A stretch of DNA of 64,000 bases, taken from positions 45,786,859-45,850,858 of the forward strand of contig CM059575.1 of assembly GCA_030386875.1 (NCBI GenBank), read 5' to 3'. Positions 29,401 through 44,400 of this stretch are shown piece by piece. Position numbers and translations under genes: made by a program. This DNA comes from Morinoia aosen. Its lineage: Eukaryota > Arthropoda > Malacostraca > Amphipoda > Talitridae. Numbering within the stretch: position 1 is the stretch's first letter; the number at the start of each line of letters is the position of its first letter. The notes under the pieces were generated by a model. It saw only the letters and a program-made list of their open reading frames with translations, was not told where the DNA came from and did not search any database.

Positions 29401-32400
29401 GTTAGAAAGACTGATCCCATAGTGGTGGTATATTTGCGTTTAGCAAATATTCCTGTGATGCAGCAGTTTGTTCGGAAGGGTTGCGTCGTGCCCTCAATTT
29501 TCCATTTATTTTCGGTCGCATCATGCCACTCATGTTTTCAATTCTGATGAATGCGTCTCTTGAAGGCCCTTGTGGAATCTCCGCGAGGCATTCTTTTATA
29601 TACCTGACGCTCTTGTTAGGTTGCAGATTGTGCAGCCTCGTCTGCTCTCTCATTTCCTGCCTCGCCCACATGGCTAGGGCCCCTGCTCATAGTATAATGT
29701 TTTCCAATCTCAGTCATCAGGGTTAAAGATCTGTATCACTATTGGGTGGGTATTGCACGGTTTCATTACATTTTCTAGAGCGCTACGGCAGTCAGAGATG
29801 ATTGTAATCACACGCTGATCTGCTGTGCGAGAAGCGCGCACCGCAGACGCAGTAGCACATAATGTTGCTGTAAAACCGAAGCCTCTGAGGGGAGTTTAAC
29901 GGCTCCTAGGTTCAATCTATGAACTACAGCATTTCCCAAGGCATGTTTAGTTTTAGATCCATCGGTAAAGAAAAAAGCTTTTCCTGTCTGATTTAGGAGG
30001 TGATCACGGAGAACGGCTCTGTATGCTGCTGCACCGAGTTGTCTCTCATGCAACGCAGCCAGTTCACCGCACATAACCAACAGGGGAGAATCCCACTGCG
30101 CAATGCAGGAGGCAACTCTCTGGAGGCCCGCACTTCAGCGAGATATCACTTCTCCTTAAAATTATTTGCAGACGAATATAAAATGGTTCATGGTTTCCTT
30201 CAATTACATGCTGGTGTCCAGAAGCACAGCAAATTTATGTGAGGATGTTGTTAGCAAGATCGGCGAACAGTGTAAGGTAGTAATTTACTCTCTTGATTTC
30301 CAGGCAATACGATTTAGGTTTCATTCCAGTTTCTGCATGGAGCAATAGGATCGGTGAACTTCTGAAGGCATCATTAGCTATTCTGAGAGCTAAATTTAGC
30401 ACTGTTTGTTATAAATTCATCAGGGTATAACATGCATAGCTATATGCTTCAGAGCCCTAATCTAAGTTTGGTTTTAGCAGTCCTATATATGGTCAGAGCA
30501 AGGTTTGCCGATGTGCTCCACACTTCATATTAGATGGAACTTTCAGTTCGGTTTATATATTGTGAACGTGTTTGGTTGAGAAATTGGATGTGTGGTATGA
30601 AAGTAAAGCTCAAGTTAAATATTAATCCTGGATATTTGTACTACCCGACGAGCGGTAGCGCTTAGTTATTCAGCTGAATTTGGGGTAAGCTTTCCGACAG
30701 CCACAAGAACGGCACAAGTGAATTGTTACTGGTTTGAAGGGGGAAAATTTATAGTTAAGTGTCCATAGCAAGAGACGGTTAATAGCTCTCTGTAATTGGC
30801 GTCTAAGGCACTCAGGTTTTTGCCCGACACATAGATTACAAACTCATTTACGTATGGCAGTCGGTTGACACTCTGCATCAGTAATATCATTTAGGGCGAT
30901 CAAGAAACACACTCAGTTGAGGATACTCCCCTGAGGAGCTCCTGATCGAAGAATTTTAGTTGATGAGTGAACATTCTGGAAGCGGATTTAAATTTTTCTA
31001 TTGTTTAGAAAATTATTTAGAAAAGCAAGAAGGTGGCTGTGTGTACCATTTTATGATCTTTCAGAAGAATTCTTCAAGTCCATGAGGTATCATACGATTT
31101 TTGTAAATTGAAAACAACGGCAAGGAGGAGGTTCTTGAAGCAATACTATGTAGATGTAATGTGCAAAGAAAGTGTCACCAACTGGTCGGTGGTGTTCCGG
31201 TTCGTCGTAAAATGACATTGAACATTTATTATTTTATAAGTCAATTTCAAGATCCAAACTAGTCTCCTGCTTATAATACTTAGAGCAGCATGCTTAAACA
31301 TGAGGTGAGTGCAATTGAATGGTAACTATTTGGAGAAGTAGGATCTTTACTTATTTTTAAAATTGTGCTCCTCGACATTCTTATGATTTAGCTCATCGGC
31401 TTCTTCACTAGATAGCTGAGTCAGCTCGCTAAACCGAGTCCAATTTTCTTTGTTTAAATGGTAACTTTTGTATCTGGTTTCCATATTTTGAGGTTGGACA
31501 GTATCAAGATGAATAGGGTAATGGCCGCTGTCATACAGCTGTTTGATAATATATTTAATATCTATACAGCAATCAGGAGAGCACAGTGTTGATTCGATGA
31601 CAAAGGGCATTCCCATTTGCTTGTAAAAATGCATGTGTTGTGCATCGCTCATGAGTCAGGTGTTATTTTTCTTTCAATATTATTTCCATGAGTCGTACCT
31701 TATCATTCAGCAGATTGTCATTCCACAATTGATTTCAAGCATTAAAGTTTCCCATCATAGTATACCGGGCCTATGCCTGGGAGATCTAATTTTCAATTTC
31801 TTGGCGTATATTTTATGAGGCTAGTCCACCGAGCATTGGGTGTATGTTCGGCGGAGATTAATACCATGGGCTAATGCTTGAAGTGTGGTATGCAAGTAGA
31901 TCCAGTAATGCTGCACTGCCCTGTGAATCAATGTTGAAGCGCTTCGCTCATAATCATTAGTGTGAATCCCATCAAAAATATATGTAGAGAGTCTTGAGAA
32001 GGTAGTGTCACAAATCTGTCTCAAAGCATGGTCTCATGAAGACAAACACGTGCAGGGTGGGATAGATTGAGAAGCTGTTTGAGCTTACAGAATTTTTTTG
32101 TATACGATTTTAAATTACACTGAATAAATTATTCATTCTTTTTTCTTCTGGCTTTTTATGCTCAAGTTAAGGTAATGTTTTACTTTCACTTCATGTTCCA
32201 ATCACCTGAATTTTTAGGCTGTCTATTATTGCCATGTTAGCTGTCGGCCTGTTGAAGGTAGTGACATAGTCCATGGTTTCTTAGATGCTATAGTAGGCTT
32301 TAGTTTGCAAGTATTTAAGCTTCTAATGAGGCGGTCATCCTTATCGTTGCTTTCATAGCCTTGAAGGTTAGTAAGACGAAGTTGTTTTCATCCGCTTGAA

Positions 32401-35400
32401 GAAGTATTTGGCGAGAGGAGCTGATGTAGCTTTTATAGTCTTCACAGATTTGGTGAGTTCTCCATCGAGCTATACTCATTTTCGTTGTCGCTTGCAGTCC
32501 CACGAATCCTTGGACTTTGGTTTTGTAGGTTTTTGTTAGGTCTGGGTTGGCTGTTTTGTATGTTATAGAGATGATTAAAGAAGCGGCAGGACTGGAGTCA
32601 TCCATTGGGATTATGGCTTCTCTCTTAAAAAGTATCTTGAACATCCATTAGTGTTGCAGATGTTTTTAAGACGGCTTCTATGGCTTTTGAGCGAGAGGCC
32701 TTCAGTCTCAGTTGGCCAAAAAATTCAATTTCTACTTCGAATCTGAGGTATTGTTTGTTGTTAGAGTAATGCGGCTGGCCGCAATGATGACACTGGATAA
32801 CATTGATACATGTGCTTTCTTGGTGTCCTTCCTGTCCGCATCAGGAGATGTCTGCTTCTCTACAGCAATACTGAGCAACGTAGTTGTAGCGTTGACATTG
32901 TAGCATTGCTGCGGTTGCTCCTTATACTCCTCCACCAGCTCGCTTATCCAAGAAAACAATTTCACAGCCCTGTGTATTGAGTGCTTTAGGGATGTCATGA
33001 TATAAGTATCGGTTATGATCTCGCAATCTCGCCCCAATTCTATTCTCCACAGGTCTGTCACTCCCTGATCAGATTTGTGGTCCTTCAGTTCACTCATTGA
33101 GCATAGTCCAAAAGTCCTGCTTCGAACTGCACCTCGGACAGTATTTAGTGATCGATAGGGTTCTGTAACCACTCCTTTACCGGCAATGCTGTCTAGTTGC
33201 TTCGATTTATCTGATTGAGACACTCTAATTATCTTAGTGATAACGTGTGTATTCAGATTTCACGATTTTCTTTAAAATTCCAATTGCCTTTGTTATGGCT
33301 TGCTCTGCCTACAATACGTTCAAGTCTCTAGTAATATTGACACCAGGGAATCGCACCGTATATTATTAAACATAATACGGTATACAGTTCTCAAACATAC
33401 CTTCTAGTCTAAGCATCTGGCGTGCACTTTGATCATCCCGTCGTTTTTTCTTCACTTGTTGACAGTTCATCATCTTCCATGTATTTTGCTCTTCTTCGAT
33501 AGTCAAAGTTTCCTCCTCATTTATTGCTTTTCCGATCGTTTCAACTTCTACCGCTTTGGCACTTTTAGAGTTTTCCGTGCATAAGTTGGTCGTGTTCGTC
33601 AGTTCAGTTTCTAAGTTCACCTCATTTGCAGCATTCACTAATTCGTGGATGGAGTCCACACTTAGAGGCGGCAATTGATTAGTTTCTTGAGAAGCAGCAC
33701 TAAAAGTATCCATTTGAGTATCCAAATCATCATCTGGAGATAGCGGCTGATGGACCTCTATCTTTTACTGAGAAGATCCCGGTTGACTCCCCCTAGCACA
33801 ACTCCTAGGGAACCTTATGGAGCAGTATTACAATATCCTCAGTATTGATTCGATAATCTACCAAGAAAAACGAAACGATACTAAATGTTCCATCGGAAAA
33901 GGGTACGCCTGCGTTATTTCCACTTACAACAAGCTATAAACAATAAAAAATGAAATCAGCCTGTTTTATTAATTAATTTAATGTATACTCGTATCAGAGG
34001 GATCAGGTAGGCATACTACTAATACCACTTTGTAAAGGTGCTGGTCCTTGTTCAAATTCAGAGGTGTTCCCCTTAGACACATAAACCAGTACAATTGGCA
34101 CCAGAAAAATTGGTTAAAGGAACAGTAAAAACTTAAGAGTTTGGGAAAAATAATTAATTACTAGATGACGGTGATTATTGAGACAGTGGCGAAAATTTTC
34201 TTAGCCTCATTACCGAAAAAAAGAACGATAACCATATTTAATGAAAATATTTTGACGAAAGGCATCAAAAAGAAAATTTAAAAAATCCCATAAGCAAGTG
34301 AAAGTAATGCTTTGTTACAGTATAATTTCAAATGAAAATTGCTATGACTAGGACAACTAAGAAAGTATTCAAACTATAATCGATAAGTTTCATTGAAGGT
34401 TTATTTTCCAAGTGAAAGTGCATCTTAGTTTTGCATTTTTATTGTCTTTTTAGTTAACTTCAATGTTAGTCAGGGTGTCCATCCGATCTTCTGTGCAAGT
34501 GTTTCCCATGTTATATCTGTCAGAAGCCTACTGTAAGATTTTCAAACAATTTTCCAATAATAAAATGTTAAGATTGTCAAAAACTATTATAATGGACTCA
34601 TAAAAATAGCTGCTGTACTTTTAGGTACGACTAAGTTTAGCGACTTACGAGTATATTTTAAAAATTCTATTTAAAGCTGTACAATTATGTTTATATTCTG
34701 GTGCATGTACATATTTTAAGTCTAAACTGATATAATAGTTGTTGGCAAAGACTTCGTTGCCCAAATCTTCAGTATTATTGTAAATGAGCCTAGCAAGAAC
34801 AGTACAATTGACTAAAGGCGGAGGATCAATTTCATTCCACAGTATATTGTCCGTAAATTTTTATCATCTAGTAAGAAAATTTTCATTTTCAGCTGGCTGC
34901 GTCATCAACACTTGGGTAAAAATATAGATCCGAGATTCAATTTTCAAGGCTTTTCACGATTTTTCACTGATTGAATTCCAGGATGTGATTCGTGCAATTC
35001 AAAGTGTGAGTTGATCAGTAAGTTGTCCAAATAGAATTAAATATTCTCTCCGTTGTTATTGCAAGTTGTGATATGTACCACAAAAAATAATGACCTACTT
35101 TGGTGCAGACAGTGACGGAGCTGGCTACGTGGTGGAAGAGAATGGAGACGAGGATGTTGCTCCTCGGCAAGTGAGTAGCTTCCGCATGTGGAGTGCGCCG
35201 CTCTCCTTTCTTTCCTCGCTTACACACTAATTATGATGAGCGATCAGCTTCCTCCAATTGAGTTGAATGCCACTTTTTCTGAGGAGTATGTGTCTTTTGA
35301 GGAGGAACAACTGTCATTTCAAATTGCATGAATCTTTGGTAGTTTTATGGTTTTATGTGTGTGCCCTTTCCCAAGCCATAATTTTGAAGTCTGAGTAGCT

Positions 35401-38400
35401 CTACCCCAGCTGTTATTGTTTACAGTAAAACTTTTAACTCACTCAAAAAGTTTTTAACCTGCTATAAAATTCATGAGAGGACACTCAAGGTGAAATAAAA
35501 GCACCCACTACCGCTGTAACGCTGCAAACACTTTGTACCCGGCTGCACACACTTTGTACCCGGCTGCACACACTTTGTACCCGAGGTGTTCCATGATTTC
35601 TGTCGCATTTCCTTATTTTTTTGCCTCAGTACCAACAAAATTGATTCTCATATGGTAATCTATAGGGAATTATATTTTGTAATATACACTTTTAAATGCA
35701 GTATACATAGATATTTGATATTTTTTGCATATAGTACTGGCATGTATGCTGAAGGAATCATTTAGAGAAACAGAAAATGAAACTGTTAATCGTTGAAACT
35801 TACAATTCCTTGTAACAAAACAAAAATAAACATATCAATTTATGTTTTATTCTAAATACATCCTCCTTCGGCTTTTTATCACCAACTCAATTCGAGGTGG
35901 AAAGCGACTGCAAGCTTTGATCAGGTGTTTTGATTTATGTCCTCCATTACTTGGGCTATTACTTCCATCAGAGAGGAATTGGTGTTATGGGGATGTGTAT
36001 TAACATTCTTTTTAACGACGCCCCACACATAATAATCCAAAAGATTAAAGTCTAGTGATTGAGGAGGCCAAAAGTTTGGTGTGACGTGATCATGAAATTT
36101 CTTGGCCATCCAATCCTGGGTTTTAAGAGCTTTATGGGATGGAGCCGAGTCTTGTTGGAAGATATACATAGGCCTTTCCATTGGCTACGCTGTCTATTCA
36201 AGGCTTGACAATGTTTTGAAGAGTCTCAACATGGGCATCTGCATTGACTCTAAGGCCCTATGGAAAAAAGAGGCATAATGTACCCTTCACTGCTAACAGC
36301 ACCGAAAACCATGCACTCTTCTGACAAACTCAGGTGTTATAAGTAAGCGCATTGGCAGTGCTGTTTTCTCGTGCTCGTGGTCAATTAATCTCCATTGTTT
36401 TCTTTCAGCTTCTTTCTAACTTTGCAAACGAAAGATCTGGCGACTTTCAGAAATCTTGTAATTTTTTAAATTGCTGGGTTTTGCTTATATAGATGCTACT
36501 AAAGCATGTATTTTCATTAGTTCTAGTAGTGTCTGCCACGGGATTTAATGAAATAAAAAATACATTAATTATTATTGGCTTCGTTAAATTACAAGAATAT
36601 AAGTGTCCTCAGATACCTTACCTGTGTTAGAGTTTCTAACTCGCGACTTGAAGAGATTTTGTTATCACAGTCGTTTCTTATTTTCCGTTTCATGGAACAC
36701 TATTCTGATAGTATATTTCGTTTAGACAATCGTTTACTTTTACTTGCAGACTGTTAACTGAAGACGGAGCTGGTCTCCAAAACGTTTTTTAGAATCTCTT
36801 TTCATTAAAAAAAAACTGATCTTAATAGCACCAATAGCTCATACCCATTGCAAATTCACTTGTAGATTTTATTGTACCCTTATATTTCGTTTAAACCATG
36901 CTTCTGTTTGTCAATCATCTTGTATTGTCTAAGAGATTTGTGATGTTTCTACGGTTTTTATGTTCGTTGTAACAATGAAATTTTGCCCGTTAGAACGTAA
37001 TGCCATTGGACTGGTTGAGCAGACCTAAATTTGCTTCCCAAGGGTGGATTGATTAAATGTTGAAGTGCTCTGCTGAACTTCGGTTTAAGATATTATGCGT
37101 GTTTTAACATCTAATTTTACATAATATTTCACCTTACTATCGGGAGTATGTTCACTCAAGAGTCCTTAGTGAATCCATGTCAAAAAATATTTTACATGAC
37201 TGCTTTGCGCAAGTTGCAATTGTAAGCTTGTCCTTTCAGCAGGCCGAGGAGCCTTTGGAGGATGCTCGAAGTAAATCGTTCCTGTCTTCGGCGCTGCTGC
37301 CCTCACTGCCTCCTGATCCATCAACATCAGCTGTACCTCACTCACTCCCGACAGACGCTGAACCTTCTTCTTTCGACGCACATGTCGAGGTTGAGGATTT
37401 ACCTACCGCTGATTGGTTGCTTAGAAACAAAGAGGCTCCTGATTGGCTGTTGAGTAATGCAGAAGCCCCGCTAGGAGGCGGGATGGCGAAAGAGGGTGAC
37501 TTCTGCGAAGGCTACAAGAAAACTGTTGCTCTGAGGCACTTCACTTCCACCTGGCTGTCTGTGTCTGCCAAATACATAGAGTGAGTGAAATGCATCACTG
37601 TAGCCTGATGTGCGCCTAATCTTGTGTGTGACTACTACTTTTAATTTCATGTTGTATTTTCATGAACACAACTTGGGCTGCTTTTCCTGTTCAAAAATTT
37701 GAAGCATCTCTCATCTTCTATTAAGAGCATCTCTCATCAATGTAAGAGAGCTGTAACGCGCGTGCAACCCTGCTCCTAGTATTATGATTGTTCTGGTTGT
37801 TTTGCTCATCTACGTAATATATGTGAACCTGTGAAACTTTTGGTGCGTGGCCATTTTGAAGCTTTTGAAGATTGTTCAAGGGAGCGCGTATGTGTTACAC
37901 TGAGCAGTTAAATATTCGTACTCTGGAGATTTTCAAATTTAAATACTTTCAGGCAGACCATCAAGAGATATTATGTGCAGATTCATATAACCATGAAGTA
38001 TGCCGAGAGAACAGACAGCTCTGAGATATATTCTCTTTTAAAGCAATTTTTTCAATGTTTAGGAATGGAAAAATTATTTGTAGAGCTCAAAATATTATAC
38101 TTGATATTTGTGTCAAGTTTTACAGTTTTGCTGTTATTCATTTCAGCATCAAAACCGCAACCAATCTCTTCTCAAAATTCTCAGTTATTGATTCACAATG
38201 GATGGATAGATGGTTTCATTTTTATTTTAATGCGGGTTTAGATCCTCGATTTTTATTTTAAAATGCTCTGACATTTCTCAATTGTATGTAAGTCTACTAA
38301 CATGAATTTCTTATATGCTGTCGTTAATTCTGCTATAATTTGTTCTTGGTTATTACTTTATACTTTGGCTCAGTTATTGTTAGAGCACTCAGTCGAAAGG

Positions 38401-41400
38401 AAGCACAATTTTTCAACCAACATAGACAAATCAACACTGAAAAATTAACTTCTAAGTTAGTTTTAGCGTCTCTAGCCGCCACAACAATATTCCAAAGAGT
38501 AGGAGGAGGAGGGCACTAATAAATAGGGAATAAAGTGAACAGAGAATCTATGCACAAGGGCGCTATAATTGTAAATTAAGTTTATTTTTCTTCACCTCTA
38601 AACCCACCTCGTTTTATGTTGTCAAATGCACCGTGCTTGACCAAATAAACGTCTTTGCTGCGTTCAAAATTCGTGAGGGTTGTCAGAGGTAGCTGTCAAA
38701 TAATGACAGACATTTGTGTTGCAGCATTTCAACATTCCTGCCTGAGGCGCCGGTGCCGCTCCCTCCTCAGTCACCGTCCCCTGTGTGCCCGAGCGTGCCC
38801 GCTTCTCTGCCTTCCCTGGACCACCTGTCGGGAGTGAGGCACCGCCACCAACTGCCCCACCTCCCGGAGGCGGGGCTGTTGGAGGCCCTCCACACTCTCG
38901 TCGACCCGCCCCAGAGTATGGAGCAGCTCGGCCACAGGCTTTATGCAGCGCTGCAGCAGGTAGCTTCCCTCCCATAGACATAAATATTTCTTTTTTCTCA
39001 TTCACAACTTTTGCAACCAGCTAGCACAATCTTCCCTGTGAATTCAGATATTTCACTACGCGAGAGAATACTTACTCATGGGATTGTTTGCTTTTTAAAT
39101 TCACATAGATTTATAATGGGTGAGTACTACTATTTTCTGTGATATTTTTCATCTGATAACAGCATATATGAAGTCTTGTTTATTACAGTTTTTGGCGACC
39201 TTATTCCGCTAGAAACTTCTAAAGTTCAGACATTTTTTAAACATATATATATACTGCAAACCCGACATGATCCAAAACAATTGTTACATCACTCTTATGC
39301 GTATGTCGGTATTACGTTGCCATATTTTATTGTTTTAATTTGCGTGATATAGAACCCTAAGTTATTATTCGATCCTAACTCGACATGCATGTTTCCTATT
39401 TATCCTGCCTTATGAGCTTGTTAGTTGCTTACTCTTAACCCGAACTTGAAATTTCCCCAGCACGCTCCAGCATCGCCCGGAGGGTGGGTGGTGTGTACTG
39501 GTGCCGCGCTCTATTGGCGTGTAGAAGGCAATGCTGAAAACGCCATCGACTGCCTGAGGGCCGCTCTATTGCACGCGCCGCGTGACATGAGAGACGTGCC
39601 CCTCACTTCTCTGGCCAACGTGCTTCACAGGTGCTCTTTTTTAACCGTGAACTGGCTATTGTATCAAATCTTGCAGCCTTTGTTCGAAATACAATATATT
39701 TGCTTAGTGGATTCACATGTATGTCAGGAAGTACTGTAAGGAAGGATATGCGTGGCAGGTTACCCTGGCGTTGCTTGTTTCCTTTTTTGTGATTAAATTA
39801 TCAAATCTTCTGCGACTGTATTACGTAATGTTACATTTTTAATTAAATTGTGTGCTGAATGCTACGTCTGTGTTAAAAGTTGCTGCTGTACACGAGCAGG
39901 TCAGGCTTGTACAACAACGCCCTCATAGCTGCCAATGCCGCCCTTGAGATCTCTCCCAAGTTCGTGGTCATTCACTTCACGCTCGCTAACATCCTTGCAG
40001 GAATGGTTAGTTTCTCCATTTGCTTCTATTATTAAGCTATGGTTCCTGTTTATCTGATGATTTAGTTGTAATAGTAATTTTAATCAAATATTAAGCTTAA
40101 AGTTTAAATTTTCAACTAATTTAGACTAAGATTGTTTCAGGTGAGTATTGAAAGACTAAAACAAGCAATCAGAGTTGTACTGCTTTGGAGCTTTATTCTC
40201 TTTCTTATTAAAGCATACGTAAAACAAATTTTGACTCATAAAATCTATTTCAAAATTTAGAAAACGGAAATAAAGGAGTCATGTGAACAAACATCAAAAC
40301 GTATAAATATTTAGTTCTACTTACGTACTTGAAACATCACAATTTTTGAGTACCATTGTACATAGGCTTCAGTCTGGTGTTATTTGGTCCTCCGTATACG
40401 CACGTTAACTAAAGACAACCTTTGGAAATTTCATGAAAATAGCCGTACTTTGTTTCCAATGCCGAAGCGATCACACCAAATCGTGTGCAAAGTACATAGA
40501 TATAGCGGGTCAAAAATGTAATCGGAACGTAGCAAGAAATGCAAGTTCCGTTATTAAAACATTCCCATTGTCATGCATCATTGAGATTTGAAACTTTTAC
40601 TGAAGAATACACGAAAAAAAATGAAGAATACACGAAAAAAAAATGAAATTGAGAGTATGTAGAAATCAAAGATTTAGTTTTGAGGTCTACAATTAAAACG
40701 AAACTCAGACAGCATAGTGGCACAATTTATTCATAACATAATAAGACATCGTATAAATAGTAGCATCAGCTTTAAAAAACTTGGAATAAACTCCTAGTAA
40801 AACATTTAAGTCTTTCCACAAAAGTTTTTCTTTGTTACGGACGTCCTACAATTGTTTCTCCTTCAGTATACAAGCAGCCTTTGCCGAATGACCAAATAAA
40901 ACAGCATTTAAGTTAAGAATATGATAACTGAACAGCACTAGAATCACATTGATTAAGGAAAATATTCAAACACGGCACTTGAGATGGAAAATGTCCTAGA
41001 AACTCCTATTCCTATAACTCCTATATTCCTATTAACTCAGTACAGGCCAGTATTATGAAATGGAAGTCTGAAGAAACAGTAACGGATAAGGGTAAAGTAA
41101 ACTTGGATGCTCCACGTTGGTTATCGCAACGAAAACGTTGGGATTTTGACAAAAATGAATAAAGACCTTGTACGTGTCATTGGAAAGCAGATATTAGGGC
41201 ATCCCTAAGTGTGAGCGTCACTAAACAAACAATTGCCTTTGCTTTACGTGATGATCTGGAAAAATGCACGCTAGAAAAGCCCCACTTCTAACAAAGAAAA
41301 ACCTGTTTCTGCTCGATTGGAATAACCTAATTCTCTTCTCAACGACTATTCTGATGATTTTATGGGTTGAGATCAAACCAAATTGACCTCATAGTAATAA

Positions 41401-44400
41401 TTACAACAGGACTTCCCAACAACCGAATACTTCTATACAACAGAAAAACCCTTCTTCATGCGCTGAAGGAATTTTTACTGTTCCCTTTATCGCATTTTAC
41501 TGGTATGCAACTTATCACCATTCATGTTTTGCATCTAAAAACGCAAACGGAGAGAGCAGTAAGCTGCTTTAAACAAAAATTTGATAGTGCTACCTCCATC
41601 GAGAACGTAGTTATCTCAACCCACCTGTACTTTCCTGCAGTGATGCTGTTATACCCACCCTACGTAACGACATAATATTCTATTGTTGGCAGCGTCAGTT
41701 TAAATAGTTTCATTTAAAACTCATTGACTTTGGGTAGAACCAAAACAGCAGGAGCCTGGGACATTGGTATGTTCTAGCTTCTCATATTTTTTGTATTTAC
41801 CGTGTGCTTCCCAAAAGTTTTTCAGTTGATTTTTTTTAAATTATGTATTGCAACATACTCGAATGTGTAGTGAGAAGTCAATTGTTATCAACCCTATTTT
41901 AATTGAGTAGGTTAATATTTTTGTTGAGGGAAGGGCTCGAAAGGCTGCGTGACCGGTCGCCCTGGTAGCGGGCGCGGTGAGTACGCTGCTAATCCAAAGA
42001 ATGCCGTGGCTGGAAGCACGCTCTGCTCCTCTTACCACTGCTCCGGGCCCGCTGCTGCTGGCAGGGAACTGCGATCACAACATTTTTGTAACCAGAGTGG
42101 ATGTCCTTGAGAAGATTAACTCACTTATGGACCTTATTCGGAACCTTCAACCAATTTCCCTACGAAAACATCCTGACCTGTTGCAAGCTCTATGGACCTA
42201 TAGAAGTGTAAATGGGAAGATTAATAACATAAAATACGCCATTTAGAATGCGCTTGGAACTGTTTTAGAGCTTCTGTTAACTTACACAAAGTATAATCCC
42301 AGTGTGAGAAATTAGCGGAAAAGGAAAAAATATGCTCCAATTTACTTGAACTCACCTAATGAGAAACATCAAAAGATTTTGTATCATGGGCCTTACTCTA
42401 GAGAAAAATAGAAAAAATAGCCATTATCATCTTCTAAATGATATTTGAAAACAATTAACCTACAAACCTCTTAAAAAAAATCTCAACTAGCAGACGAGAG
42501 ACATTACCAAATAATGTTTTTGACCAACAAATAGGGATAGCACTCTTAAAAATAACAAAGATAAGCTAAAAACCTTGCCGTGTTACCAAAGCCCTTCAAC
42601 AATTTACCGACGGTCTAATGAAAAACTGCACTATATCAGTATTTATTCCAACTATCCTTTGTTAAGCCTAAATACGAACAAACTAAAGCTTTCTTATTAG
42701 AATATGTGCATAAAATATTTTGTATTTTATACATACAGATTCCAGAAAAATGAACCGACACTAAAATTAACCTTTCAGAGAAAAACCAATATTTAGCTCC
42801 AAATACCGACAATAGCCACTTGAGAGAGTTGTAGCAAAGCTCACTCCGTCCGTGGCGAACGTGGATTGGAGAACCTCGCTTCGGACGCGTGCTTGGAAAA
42901 ATATGTGGCCCGCCTTGACAGCTCAGCTAGAGGCAATAGCGTGCAAGAAATAGGATTTGCGCCAAGTACTAAAAAAGTAGTTTCAAATATTTTTGACAGT
43001 AATTCAAGGTGGGCACAAGAAGAGCTGAGCACATCATCAACGGAATAGACATCATGCTCGAGTAGCAAAATGAATGTTTGACACATTTCATTTGGAAGGT
43101 TTCTTAGGCAGATGAACAAAATTTCATTCAATGGACCACTGAGACTAGTCTCGAACGCAAACTTTCACAAAAACCTGTAGGAATCTGGGCAGGCGGTGAA
43201 GATAACTTCATCATTGAAATTCTTTTCAACGTACACAGAACCCTAATTACAAATGAAACTTCCATTGGAGGAATATCAGTAGAAGTCTGAATATTTATGC
43301 TTTAATATCATGCAAAGAATAATCTACTTGTTCGAATATGACTTAAACAATTTCGCTCAATTCAGAACATTCCTCACTGAAGAAAATTAACAACCTAACA
43401 CCCAAAAAAACGGTTCAAATAAGCCCAAAACCCGAGTGCTTTTTACCTTTTGTCATGCAGCACCAAAATACAGTGAAATCTACTGGTAAACAAATCTATA
43501 GTATACGAGTATCTTCTCAGACCCAGACTTTCTGAGAAGTGCATGAAATAACCCTCGATGGGATAGAACTATTATATCAAGAGAAATTAGCGTTTCCTAA
43601 GAAAAAAGGAAGGTCCCGAGCTGAGGGTTAGTTTGGCCATCTTTTTGTTGGAATAGAAAAGGTTTTTTGTTTTATTACGGACCATTTTTTGGTTCATATC
43701 TGTTCTGTTTTTCAGCACCCATTACTTTCTTAGTCAACTTTAATCTTGTTTCTGGAACTTCCTTTCTAACTTGCTGTTCCTCTGCACATGGGATCTGGTG
43801 TAGGAACTCACCTTGTACATAAATCCCTTAACTGCGAACTAAATGATGAGTTCATCCTTCCAACTTCAGAACACTTCTTTGTGGTTTAGGAGGCTCAAAC
43901 TAAGTTATAATATAATCTGAACGGAAATATCTTCTTCAACTTCCGTTGACAAAAGCCGTGAATGATTGATCAGAATATGAATGCACTTAAATCAAATAAT
44001 GCACATTGTTAGTTGATCAAGCTAGAAAATAGCTTTCGAATGTATTGTACAGCCTTTTTTCACCGCTTCGTCTTGTCCGAATGATATATTGAAACGTTGA
44101 ACATAGTTCGATGTACGAGGTATGTATTTTGATACGTTTTTTTACTTAGAAAAATGTACGCAGTACTTCGTGCAACCCGCTTGCTTATAACGTTGGAGAG
44201 CACTCCTGGACAGCTAAGATTTCGAAAGTATAAAACTTGACGAGTCTTGTCTCATAACTTTCACTCGCAAAGCCAGCCAAATGTATTAAAATTTTTATCT
44301 CTACTACTAATAACCTGAACCGGATCGTAGTCTTTTTCTGTTCACAAGTGGATCTACCTACCTGCATTGAAACCCTATGTTTCTTACATATTCTCTCCTA

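Larger units (their letters stand above)
29165..33770 (-). mobile_element. LINE (non-LTR retrotransposon), near-complete but dead
   Basis: Reading the minus strand from ~33770 leftward I find, in order, a gag-like ORF1, an endonuclease, an RT and an RNase H with a C-terminal Cys motif, each listed separately. The order (ORF1, EN, RT, RNase H) fits the I/Jockey/R1-type LINEs; I cannot name the clade. Many frameshifts and stops are present and the RT active site is lost. An A/T-rich run follows the 3' end (28982-29030). It lies antisense in the longest TTC17 intron. Confidence 0.85.

Noticed and set aside
38664..39005. A 113-codon minus-strand frame opposite TTC17 exon O
   Set aside because: It is the antisense shadow of a GC-rich exon. 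The plus-strand reading matches TTC17.
41939..42060. A possible tRNA-like sequence (CCCTGGTAGCGGGCGCGG...)
   Set aside because: I could not fold it into a cloverleaf with a box B in place. It could be a decayed SINE head, but the evidence is too thin.
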